From positions 1 through 5,587 of the forward strand of contig JAUYMQ010000397.1 in NCBI GenBank assembly GCA_030698575.1: 5,587 nucleotides of DNA, given 5' to 3'. Position numbers and translations under genes: made by a program. Every line of letters begins with the position of its first letter. Within the stretch, counting starts at the first letter, position 1. This document shows positions 1 to 5,281 of the stretch, in pieces. The notes under the pieces were generated by a model that worked only from the letters and a program-made list of their open reading frames with translations, made no database searches and was not told where the DNA came from. This DNA comes from Deltaproteobacteria bacterium (GTDB lineage Bacteria; JAUYMQ01).

Positions 1-516
1 CCGATGGTGATCCGGAACTGGGCCGAGCAGGGCGGGATCAACGTGATCCTCGCGACCATGGTCTTCATCGGCGCGCTCGCGGCCATCATGTCGACGGCCG
101 ACTCGGTGCTGCTCTCGCTCGGAAGCGTCATCTCCGAGGACGTAGTCGGGAGCGACCGATACGATCCGAGGACCACGCGGCAGGGCAAGCTGGCCGCCGC
201 GGCGCTTCTCATCCTCATGGTCGGGATCGCGGTGGCGCCGCGCATAACTCTCTGGCGTCTCATCGAGGTGAAGATGGAGGTGCTCATGCAGTGCGCACCG
301 GCCTTCCTCCTGGGGGTGCACTCCCGGCGGCTGGAGGCCCGCACCGTATTCCTCGGCATCCTGGCCGGCTGCGCCGTCGCGCTCTGGGGCATGTGGACCG
401 GAACGCCTCGCCTGGGGGGCGTGCACGTGGGCGTGATCGGCCTGGGCGTGAACCTGGCGGTCATTGGCGCCGGCCGCGCGCTGTCCCGCGGTGCGGTTTC
501 GTCCAACGGCCTCTAG
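1..516 (+). CDS. Sodium:solute symporter (SSS family), C-terminal part, 5' truncated
   Basis: This is the 3' end of an Na+-coupled solute transporter of the inner membrane. The reading frame is open from base 1, so the real start lies outside the window and the ATG at 4 is probably an internal Met. The decisive motif is AAIMSTADS (bases 76-102). It matches the transmembrane-8 signature of SSS proteins such as PutP, where the adjacent Ser and Thr help form a sodium site; here they are encoded at 91-96. The motif sits in a hydrophobic helix and is followed by the usual SEDV-type end of that helix. At least three more hydrophobic segments follow (about 190-245, 340-395 and 415-475), consistent with the last helices of a 12-13 helix transporter. 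The protein ends in a short polar tail. The substrate cannot be told from this fragment; amino acid, sugar and carboxylate carriers all share the motif. No convincing terminator follows: only a 5-bp stem (516-520 with 532-536) lacking a T tract. Confidence 0.88.
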   Translation, partial: PMVIRNWAEQGGINVILATMVFIGALAAIMSTADSVLLSLGSVISEDVVGSDRYDPRTTRQGKLAAAALLILMVGIAVAPRITLWRLIEVKMEVLMQCAPAFLLGVHSRRLEARTVFLGILAGCAVALWGMWTGTPRLGGVHVGVIGLGVNLAVIGAGRALSRGAVSSNGL

Positions 517-664
517 GCGCGGATTGAATGTGCGCCGCTGATCAGGCTGTTCTTGACACGCATTCCCTTTTCAAGCGCGCCGTTCGCAGCACGGCCTCGC
601 CCCGCAGGCTTGCCCCCGCACACATTTCCGCCCGCAGAACCAGTGAAAATTTTTTACCGCGGGT
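517..664. other. Non-coding leader upstream of the sigma-54 promoter, possible activator-binding region
   Basis: This is the gap between the symporter stop and the sigma-54 promoter. By position it is where an enhancer-binding protein would bind. The only dyad I see is CTTGA (552-556) with TCAAG (571-575), 14 bases apart, which is short and may be chance. A TTGACA hexamer (553-558) has no acceptable -10 box at 17 bases. The reading frame starting at ATG 528 stays open but looks like GC-rich noise. The AT-rich run 645-656 could be an UP-like or bending site. Confidence 0.35.
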
Positions 665-681
665 TTGGCACGGGCCTTGCT
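665..681 (+). promoter_or_regulatory. Sigma-54 (RpoN) -24/-12 promoter
   Basis: The sequence TTGGCACG-GGCC-TTGCT matches the sigma-54 consensus YTGGCACGNNNNTTGCW at every defined position. The invariant GG (667-668) and GC (679-680) are separated by exactly 10 bases, as required. With C680 as -12, transcription should start near base 692. That gives a leader of roughly 38 bases carrying a ribosome binding site before the ATG at 730. An AT-rich stretch (645-656) lies directly upstream in an otherwise GC-rich area, as is common near such promoters. Sigma-54 promoters need an ATP-dependent enhancer-binding activator; its site should lie in 517-640 but I could not identify it with confidence. Confidence 0.85.
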
Positions 682-715
682 CTAGCTTCAGGAAGGAGTC
701 AGCGAAACTGAAATC

Positions 716-721
716 GGGAGG
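716..721 (+). promoter_or_regulatory. Ribosome binding site for the small ORF at 730
   Basis: GGGAGG lies 8 bases before the ATG at 730 and within the predicted sigma-54 transcript. It is the main argument that the 60-codon ORF is translated and that translation does not begin further upstream. A second purine-rich AAGGAG sits near 693-698, at the predicted 5' end of the transcript, with no start codon at proper distance. Confidence 0.6.
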
Positions 722-729
722 GACACAAG

Positions 730-912
730 ATGAACTGCCAGACCCAAAGCTACCGGACAAGGAATCAGCGAGGGCCGACCCGGCTCGGCCAGATCGGGCA
801 CGGGTCCCGCCCCCGGCGCATCGGCGCCGTCGAGCGGTTCAAGGAAACCCTCTACGGGCTGGTCGACACGACGGCGCGCGAGCGCTTCGAGGCCCGCAAG
901 CCCCGCTTCTAG
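730..912 (+). CDS. Small basic protein of unknown function (60 aa), sigma-54-driven
   Basis: I do not recognise this protein. It is the first ORF after the sigma-54 promoter and has a well-placed GGGAGG ribosome binding site. It is 60 residues long and rich in Arg (about one residue in five), with no membrane segment or signal peptide. The N-terminal half (residues 1-30) is polar, with Gln, Arg, Gly and Pro, and looks disordered. Residues 31-55 (RIGAVERFKETLYGLVD onward) look like an amphipathic helix. Codons from about residue 16 almost all end in G or C, as in the neighbouring real genes; the first 15 codons are less biased. The overlapping +3 frame (528-1202) is also open here but encodes an Arg/Pro/Ala string unlike a folded protein. 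Promoter, ribosome site and position before the zinc ribbon gene suggest the two act together or respond to the same signal. It could also be a leader peptide. Being a real gene is likely but not certain. Confidence 0.6.
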   Translation: MNCQTQSYRTRNQRGPTRLGQIGHGSRPRRIGAVERFKETLYGLVDTTARERFEARKPRF

Positions 913-934
913 CGGCGGCGCGGCCCCCCCGGCC

Positions 935-953
935 CGCCGGCCCTGAGCCGGCG
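935..953 (+). other. Perfect 7-bp hairpin between the small ORF and the zinc ribbon gene
   Basis: CGCCGGC (935-941) and GCCGGCG (947-953) are exact inverted complements around a 5-base loop. The stem is entirely G-C, so it should be stable in RNA. It lies in the 62-base gap after the stop at 912 and ends 11 bases before the next ribosome binding site. There is no T tract, so it is not a classical terminator; an mRNA-stability or partial attenuation role is possible. Confidence 0.5.
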
Positions 954-974
954 CGGACAAGACGGAGTGACACC

Positions 975-1202
975 ATGGAATGCTGCGCCTGCCACAACAT
1001 GCTTCGCGAAGGGACATGGTTTTGCACCGAGTGCGGTAACCCCTCGTCACGCCCCTGCACGGGCTGTGGCGGCGAGATGGAGCCCGACGATCGCTTCTGC
1101 TCCAACTGCGGCTGTCCCGTCCGTTCGGCCGCACCCGCCCGTCGGACTGCCTCGACTCGCCCCAACGACCCGGCTCGCTCCCCGCTATTTCTTCCTCTAT
1201 AG
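975..1202 (+). CDS. Double zinc ribbon protein (75 aa), function unknown
   Basis: This small soluble protein carries two consecutive four-cysteine zinc ribbons of the double zinc ribbon (DZR) type. Ribbon 1 uses Cys3-x2-Cys6 and Cys17-x2-Cys20; ribbon 2 uses Cys28-x2-Cys31 and Cys42-x2-Cys45. Both follow the pattern C-x2-C(G/H), a spacer, then F-C-x2-C-G, so each should bind one zinc. Residues 50-75 form a Pro/Ala/Arg-rich, probably disordered tail. The ATG at 975 is chosen because GGAG (964-967) precedes it by 7 bases and because the Cys motifs begin right after it; the same frame is open back to 528 but that part has no protein-like character. It follows the small ORF by 62 bases and is probably co-transcribed from the sigma-54 promoter. 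Such ribbons mediate protein or nucleic-acid contacts; nothing here says which. Confidence 0.83.
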   Translation: MECCACHNMLREGTWFCTECGNPSSRPCTGCGGEMEPDDRFCSNCGCPVRSAAPARRTASTRPNDPARSPLFLPL

Positions 1203-1231
1203 TCGAACCCGGCCCGGATGACGGATGCTCG

Positions 1232-1267
1232 CCGGAGAGGCGCGCGCCGGCGCGCCCTTTCGTCCGG
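1232..1267 (+). terminator. GC-rich hairpin after the zinc ribbon gene, possible terminator
   Basis: GGCGCGC (1239-1245) and GCGCGCC (1250-1256) are perfect complements around a 4-base loop, and CCGGA (1232-1236) pairs with TCCGG (1263-1267) outside a small internal loop. Only a weak CTTTC follows the inner stem instead of a T tract. The position, 30 bases after the zinc ribbon stop and before the SDR gene, fits an end-of-transcript structure for the sigma-54 unit. It could instead be a read-through attenuator. Confidence 0.4.
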
Positions 1268-1312
1268 AGAGTGCGCTGTATTCCGCGCCTGAGACGCCAC
1301 AGGAGGTAGTCC

Positions 1313-2014
1313 ATGGCTTCGCGCGTATGTGTGATCACCGGCGTCGGACCGGGCAACGGCGCCGCCTTCAGCAAGCGCTTCGCCTCGGCCGGCTACCGGG
1401 TGGCGATGCTGGCCCGATCGGAGGATCGGCTGAAGGATCTCGAGAAGGCCATTCCAGGAACCCGGGGCTATGCAACCGATGTTTCCGATGCCGGGCAGGT
1501 AGGCGAGGCCTTCGCGCGCATCCGCAAGGATCTCGGCCCGGTCGACGTCCTTCTGCACAACGCGGGAAGCGGCCTGTTCGGCGACTTCCTCCAGACGCCT
1601 CCCGAGATGTTCGAGGAGAGCTGGCGAGTGAACTCACTCGCGCTGCTTCTCTGCGGCCAGGAAGCCGTCCGCGACATGCAGAAAGCCGGTAGCGGCGCGA
1701 TTGTCGTGACGGGCGCGACGGCCTCGCTGCGAGGCGGGGCCAGCTTCGCGGCCTTCGCATCCGCCAAGGCCGCCCAGAGATCGCTGGCCCAGTCGATGGC
1801 GCGGCAACTCGCCCCCCAGGGAATCCACGTGGCCTACGTCATCGTCGATGGCGTGATCGACATTCCCCGGACGAGAGAGTTTTTCCCCGATCGCCCCGAC
1901 GAATACTTTCTGAAGCCTGATGCCATCGCCGAGACGGTTCATCACCTGGTGGAGCAGGACCGGTCGGCCTGGACTTTCGAGGTTGATGTACGTCCCTTCG
2001 GAGAGAAGTGGTAG
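1313..2014 (+). CDS. SDR-fold protein (short-chain dehydrogenase/reductase family) with Tyr-to-Phe at the active site
   Basis: This is a 233-residue Rossmann-fold protein, near the usual 240-260 for classical SDRs. The nucleotide-binding loop TGVGPGNG (residues 9-16) matches TGxxxGxG. Arg35 at the end of strand 2 suggests NADP(H) over NAD(H). Asp56 (DVSD) fits the adenine-contact position, and NAG (83-85) and Asn107 are also conserved. At the catalytic YxxxK the sequence is F148-A-S-A-K152: Lys is kept but Tyr is Phe. The segment before it (GATASLRGGASF, 134-145) lacks an unambiguous catalytic Ser. From memory, an SDR subgroup with the same ATASLRGG and FAAFA-x-AK pattern exists, so this is probably a lineage trait and not a damaged gene. 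Substrate unknown; a classical alcohol/ketone oxidoreduction is doubtful. An AGGAGGT ribosome site (1301-1307) sits 5 bases before ATG 1313. No clear promoter is visible in the 110-base upstream gap. Confidence 0.87.
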   Translation: MASRVCVITGVGPGNGAAFSKRFASAGYRVAMLARSEDRLKDLEKAIPGTRGYATDVSDAGQVGEAFARIRKDLGPVDVLLHNAGSGLFGDFLQTPPEMFEESWRVNSLALLLCGQEAVRDMQKAGSGAIVVTGATASLRGGASFAAFASAKAAQRSLAQSMARQLAPQGIHVAYVIVDGVIDIPRTREFFPDRPDEYFLKPDAIAETVHHLVEQDRSAWTFEVDVRPFGEKW

Positions 2015-2027
2015 CCTAAGGGAGGCG

Positions 2028-2066
2028 CCCGGAATCGAACCCGGGAGTCAAACCCTCGAGTCGAAC
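2028..2066 (+). repeat. Three tandem imperfect 13-base repeats before the kinase gene
   Basis: Three head-to-tail units fill 2028-2040 (CCCGGAATCGAAC), 2041-2053 (CCGGGAGTCAAAC) and 2054-2066 (CCTCGAGTCGAAC). The shared core is C-C-n-n-G-A-(G/A)-T-C-(G/A)-A-A-C. They occupy most of the 53-base gap between the SDR stop and the kinase ATG and leave no normal ribosome binding site. The first unit and its flank read on the - strand like a tRNA T-arm (GGTTCGATTCC), but no complete tRNA is present. A related AGTCGAACCCGG occurs at 1201-1212. Confidence 0.7.
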
Positions 2067-2067
2067 C

Positions 2068-3939
2068 ATGGAACGTGCCCAGATCATTGCGGTTCTTCAG
2101 GACACGATGGGAGGCCGGCTGCTCCCGACCACGATTGATCCGGCGCTCGCCCTCACCGACAGTGACATCGAGGCCCTCGCGGAACTGGTGAAGGAGCTTC
2201 CGGTGAAGGCCGGCGGCATGATCATCCGCGAAGGAGACGAGGGCGATTCTCTTTTCATCGTAGCGTCAGGCAGCGTCACGATCATCCGGATGTCGCCGGA
2301 GGGCGAGGAGCTGCCGGTGACCGAACTGGAGGCCGGGACGCTCTTTGGCGAACTGGCGCTCCTCGAGGGCGGGCGGCGCTCGGCCTCGGTGCGGGCCTCG
2401 AATGACACGATTCTTCTGCGTCTGGATCGGGCGCCCCTTCGTGAGCTGCTTGTCCAGCAAAGCCCCCTGGCCTACAAGCTGCTCTTCGCGCTGACCCTCC
2501 ACGTGACGGCCCGTGTCCGCCAGAAGGACGTTCAGGAACTCGAGGCGCGCGCCCGTGCGTTGGAGGGTTTGGTCCAGGAGCGCACCGAGGAGTTGCAGCG
2601 GCTGCTCGAGCGCGAGTCGATGATGAACCTGATCACGTCGGCAATCCGGGGACACCTGGATCTTGATCGGGTGCTCCAGACAACGGTTGAGCAGGTCGGC
2701 CGGGCTGTTGGGGTGTCGCGCTGCCGGCTGGCGCTCTTCTCGCCCGGTACAGATGACCACTCCGTGGAGCATGAATACACGGCGCCCGGCGTCGCTTCGA
2801 CAGTCGGACTCAAGTCGCCGGGGTTCAAGGCTATCGAGCCCGCGCTGAAGTTCATGATTGAGACGCGCCGCCCCTATGTCATCGGCGACGTGGGCGCCGA
2901 TCCCCTCACCAAGAATCTGGGAAACGACTACCCCGAGTTCGTGCAGGCGCTGAAGGGCACCAGGTCGGTCCTCATCGTACCGCTGTTCTATGCCGACGAG
3001 TTCATCGGCGAACTGACGCTCTTCACCAGCGAGCCACATCGGTGGAAACAGGAGGAGCAGGACTTCGTCCAGGCCATCGGTGACCAGGTCTCGGTGGCCA
3101 TCAAGCAGTCCAAACTCTACTGGGATCTCGCCGAGCAGAAAGACCAGCTCTCCGAAGCGATCGAGGAACTCCAGCGCAAGGAGCAGCAACTCATCCAGTC
3201 GGAGAAGATGGCCAGCCTCGGCCAGCTTGTCGCAGGCGTCGCCCACGAACTGAACAATCCCATCAGCATCGTCTACGGTTTTCTCGGGCAGGTGAGCCGC
3301 CGGCTGAGCCTGTTGAGGGAAGTTCTCGAGCGCGGTCAGACGGTCGACGCGGACGTGTTCGAGGAGCTGGACGATATGCTTTCGCGGTCGAAGGAGGGGG
3401 CGCTTCGAACGAAGAATATCGTGAGCGACCTGCGCACCTTCAGTCGGCTCGACGAAGCCGAGTTCAAAGACGTCGATCTGCACGCGGGGCTCGAGAGCAC
3501 GCTGCACCTGCTCGAGCACCGGCTCGGCGACCGCCTGACCGTTCACCGCAACTACGGCGACCTGCCGCCGGTGGCCTGCTATGCCGGGCAGATGAACCAG
3601 GTGTTCATGAATCTGCTTTCAAACGCCATCGATGCGATAGAACACAAGGGCGGGCCTGGAGACATCTATGTGCGGACCTGGGCGATCGGGGATGAAGAAG
3701 GCCAGCAGCGGGTCGCGGTGAGCGTGCGCGACACGGGCACCGGCATCCCCCCTGACAAGGTCAGCCGGGTCTTCGATCCCTTCTTCACCACCAAGCCCAT
3801 CGGACAGGGCACGGGGCTGGGCCTGTCGGTGAGCCACGGTATCGTGAGCAAGCACGGCGGCATCATCCGGGTGGAGAGCCGGATGGGCGAGGGGAGCACC
3901 TTCACGGTGGAGCTTCCAATAGGCCCGCGAGCCGCATGA
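2068..3939 (+). CDS. Soluble sensor histidine kinase: cNMP-binding, GAF, HisKA, HATPase
   Basis: A 623-residue cytoplasmic sensor kinase without membrane segments. Domain order: a cyclic-nucleotide-binding (CRP/CAP_ED) domain at about 28-145 with phosphate-binding cassette FGELALL (93-99) and RSAS (104-107), including the Arg that contacts the cyclic phosphate in cNMP receptors; a coiled coil at 152-183; a GAF domain at about 186-348; a second coiled coil at 352-380; HisKA with the H-box AGVAHELNNP and phospho-acceptor His393; and HATPase with N-box MNLLSNAIDAI (Asn515, Asn519), DTGTGI (555-560), FDPFFTTK (569-576) and GTGLGLS (581-587). All catalytic boxes are intact. It would autophosphorylate His393 and pass phosphate to Asp56 of the receiver encoded next. 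ATG 2068 has no Shine-Dalgarno; ATG 2107 (Met14) has AGGA 4 bases upstream and keeps the whole cNMP domain, so it is a real alternative start. Which nucleotide binds, if any, is not shown. Confidence 0.93.
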   Translation: MERAQIIAVLQDTMGGRLLPTTIDPALALTDSDIEALAELVKELPVKAGGMIIREGDEGDSLFIVASGSVTIIRMSPEGEELPVTELEAGTLFGELALLEGGRRSASVRASNDTILLRLDRAPLRELLVQQSPLAYKLLFALTLHVTARVRQKDVQELEARARALEGLVQERTEELQRLLERESMMNLITSAIRGHLDLDRVLQTTVEQVGRAVGVSRCRLALFSPGTDDHSVEHEYTAPGVASTVGLKSPGFKAIEPALKFMIETRRPYVIGDVGADPLTKNLGNDYPEFVQALKGTRSVLIVPLFYADEFIGELTLFTSEPHRWKQEEQDFVQAIGDQVSVAIKQSKLYWDLAEQKDQLSEAIEELQRKEQQLIQSEKMASLGQLVAGVAHELNNPISIVYGFLGQVSRRLSLLREVLERGQTVDADVFEELDDMLSRSKEGALRTKNIVSDLRTFSRLDEAEFKDVDLHAGLESTLHLLEHRLGDRLTVHRNYGDLPPVACYAGQMNQVFMNLLSNAIDAIEHKGGPGDIYVRTWAIGDEEGQQRVAVSVRDTGTGIPPDKVSRVFDPFFTTKPIGQGTGLGLSVSHGIVSKHGGIIRVESRMGEGSTFTVELPIGPRAA

Positions 3940-3973
3940 AGCAGTCGGTTGCCCCCCGGCCCCCCCGCCGTTA

Positions 3974-4021
3974 TGATGGCGCCTGGGCCCGCCGCACCCG
4001 TTCCCGGGTGCCGCGCCATCA
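3974..4021 (+). other. Two-part inverted repeat between kinase and phosphatase genes
   Basis: An outer 9-bp perfect arm pair, TGATGGCGC (3974-3982) with GCGCCATCA (4013-4021), encloses a second perfect 7-bp pair, GCACCCG (3994-4000) with CGGGTGC (4005-4011), around loop TTCC. An 11-base bulge on the left (3983-3993) includes GGGCCC. The outer arm ends exactly at the ribosome binding site GGGGAG (4022-4027) of the next gene. No T tract follows, so a simple terminator is unlikely; an RNA structure tuning expression of the phosphatase relative to the kinase is plausible. Confidence 0.6.
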
Positions 4022-4030
4022 GGGGAGCGG

Positions 4031-5272
4031 ATGACCGAATCCAGCCAGCACACCCTCCTCATCGTCGACGATGAGGGCTCGATCCTCAAACTGCTCGAGT
4101 ACACCTTCAAGCCCGACTACCGGGTGCTCACGGCCTTGAGCGGCGCCGAGGGACTGGAGATCCTCCGCAAGGAGAAGGTCTCGCTCATCATTGCCGACCA
4201 GCGCATGCCCGAGATGACCGGCTCGGAGTTCCTCGAGAAGAGCATCGCCATAAACCCGGATGCCATCCGGATGGTCCTCACCGGATACACCGACATCGAC
4301 TCGGCGATACAGGCCATCAACTCCGGGCGGGTCTACCGATATCTCACCAAGCCCTGGGAAGACGAGGATCTGCGCCTCAACGTCCGGCGGGCGCTCGAGA
4401 CCTACGACCTGCAACAGACCAACCGGCGGCTTCTCGACGAATTGAAGGAGGCCAACGAGCGCCTCGAAGAGAAAGTGAAGCTCCGCACGGCGGAGCTGGA
4501 GGAAGCGAACGCGCAGCTGCGGGAAGCACAGAAGCAGATGGAGCAGGATCTGGCGCTGGCTGAGCGGATCCAGCGAACGCTCGTGCCCGGAGCTGTTCGG
4601 CGGCCGGACCTCGAGATCGAGACCGTGTACCGCCCGATGATCGGCATCGGCGGCGACTACGCCCTTACGCGGCTCGAGGAAGACCGTGTGTTTCTTGCCG
4701 TGTGCGACGTCACGGGCCACGGCATCGCCGCCAGCGGCGTGGCGAACCGCGTTCACATGGAGCTCGGGCGGCTCGTGGGAGAGGGCGCCTCGCCGGCGGA
4801 AACGCTCACCGCGATGAACCGCTTCGTGTATCAGCAGTTCGCCGAGCTGGGCATGTACATGACGATGGCCGTCGCCGAGCTGGAGATTGCCTCCGGGCGT
4901 CTGCTATGGGCTTCGGCGGGTCACCCGCCGAGCCTGCTGTGGCGGAGCAAGGACGGCGCCGGTGAGAGGCTCGATGTCTCGGCGCCCGTGCTTGGGGTGG
5001 AGCCGGAGCTTCGCGGAGGCGCCGAGCAGGGAGAATCGCTCCTCTCCCCGGGAGACCGCCTGATCTTGTATACCGACGGGCTCACCGAAGCGCGTGATGC
5101 CCATGGACAGTTCTTCGGCGTCGACAGGCTGGAGAAGCTCCTGGCGGAAAACGCCGGGCGCCCCGTCGACGAGATGTCGATTGCGATCGTGGACGGGGTG
5201 GATGGGTTCCGCTTCGGCCCGGCCCGGGACGACATCGTACTTCTTGCGGTGGCCCGCCCGGAACGGAATTAG
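4031..5272 (+). CDS. Response regulator fused to PP2C-type (SpoIIE/RsbU) phosphatase
   Basis: A 413-residue cytoplasmic output protein. The receiver domain (about 7-122) has Asp13-Asp14, phospho-acceptor Asp56 in ADQRMPEMTG, Thr84 in LTGYTD and Lys107 in YLTKPW, so it is complete. A long charged coiled coil (about 125-178) links it to a SpoIIE/PP2C serine phosphatase domain (about 178-409). The metal-binding acidic residues are all visible: Asp209 in GGDY, Asp226 in DVTGHG, Asp349 in YTDGLTEA and Asp400-Asp401 in DDIVLL; AGHPP (296-300) is also typical. By analogy with RsbU/RsbP it should remove phosphate from a Ser/Thr of a STAS anti-anti-sigma protein when its receiver is phosphorylated by the upstream kinase. 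GGGGAG (4022-4027) precedes ATG 4031 closely. It follows the kinase by 91 bases and the next gene's ribosome site overlaps its stop, so the three form one operon. Confidence 0.94.
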   Translation: MTESSQHTLLIVDDEGSILKLLEYTFKPDYRVLTALSGAEGLEILRKEKVSLIIADQRMPEMTGSEFLEKSIAINPDAIRMVLTGYTDIDSAIQAINSGRVYRYLTKPWEDEDLRLNVRRALETYDLQQTNRRLLDELKEANERLEEKVKLRTAELEEANAQLREAQKQMEQDLALAERIQRTLVPGAVRRPDLEIETVYRPMIGIGGDYALTRLEEDRVFLAVCDVTGHGIAASGVANRVHMELGRLVGEGASPAETLTAMNRFVYQQFAELGMYMTMAVAELEIASGRLLWASAGHPPSLLWRSKDGAGERLDVSAPVLGVEPELRGGAEQGESLLSPGDRLILYTDGLTEARDAHGQFFGVDRLEKLLAENAGRPVDEMSIAIVDGVDGFRFGPARDDIVLLAVARPERN

Positions 5273-5277
5273 GAGGG
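5271..5277 (+). promoter_or_regulatory. Ribosome binding site deciding a GTG start
   Basis: AGGAGGG overlaps the phosphatase stop codon (TAG 5270-5272) and lies 4 bases before GTG 5282. It fixes the GTG as the start of the next gene and indicates translational coupling with the phosphatase. Confidence 0.75.
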
Positions 5278-5281
5278 CTGC

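Noticed and set aside
516-536. Terminator after the symporter gene
   Set aside because: Only a 5-bp stem with an 11-base loop and no T tract.
553-581. TTGACA as a sigma-70 -35 box
   Set aside because: No -10-like hexamer at 16-18 bases; the region there is GCGCGC-like.
528-974. Upstream extension of the zinc ribbon reading frame back to ATG 528 (a 224-residue protein)
   Set aside because: It would span the sigma-54 promoter and the small ORF, and its sequence is Arg/Pro/Ala noise. The ATG at 975 has a proper ribosome site directly before the Cys motifs.
1255-1283. Sigma-70-like promoter for the SDR gene (TGTATT near 1278)
   Set aside because: No recognisable -35 element; the match is too weak to support.
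1225-1692. 155-residue + strand ORF overlapping the SDR gene
   Set aside because: Overlaps the SDR gene in another frame, Arg/Gly/Pro-rich composition, no ribosome site support.
2020-2093. A tRNA gene on the - strand
   Set aside because: Only a T-arm-like piece is present, with an imperfect stem. No matching 5' acceptor strand, D-arm or anticodon arm at the right distance, and no CCA.
1920-2138. 72-residue + strand ORF containing APGIEPGS
   Set aside because: It reads through the repeat/T-arm-like sequence; this peptide is typical of spurious translations of tRNA-like DNA, and it overlaps two real genes.
2266-3546. 426-residue - strand ORF
   Set aside because: Antisense shadow of the histidine kinase, whose + strand frame has all family motifs.
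4019-4756. 245-residue - strand ORF
   Set aside because: Antisense shadow of the response regulator-phosphatase gene.
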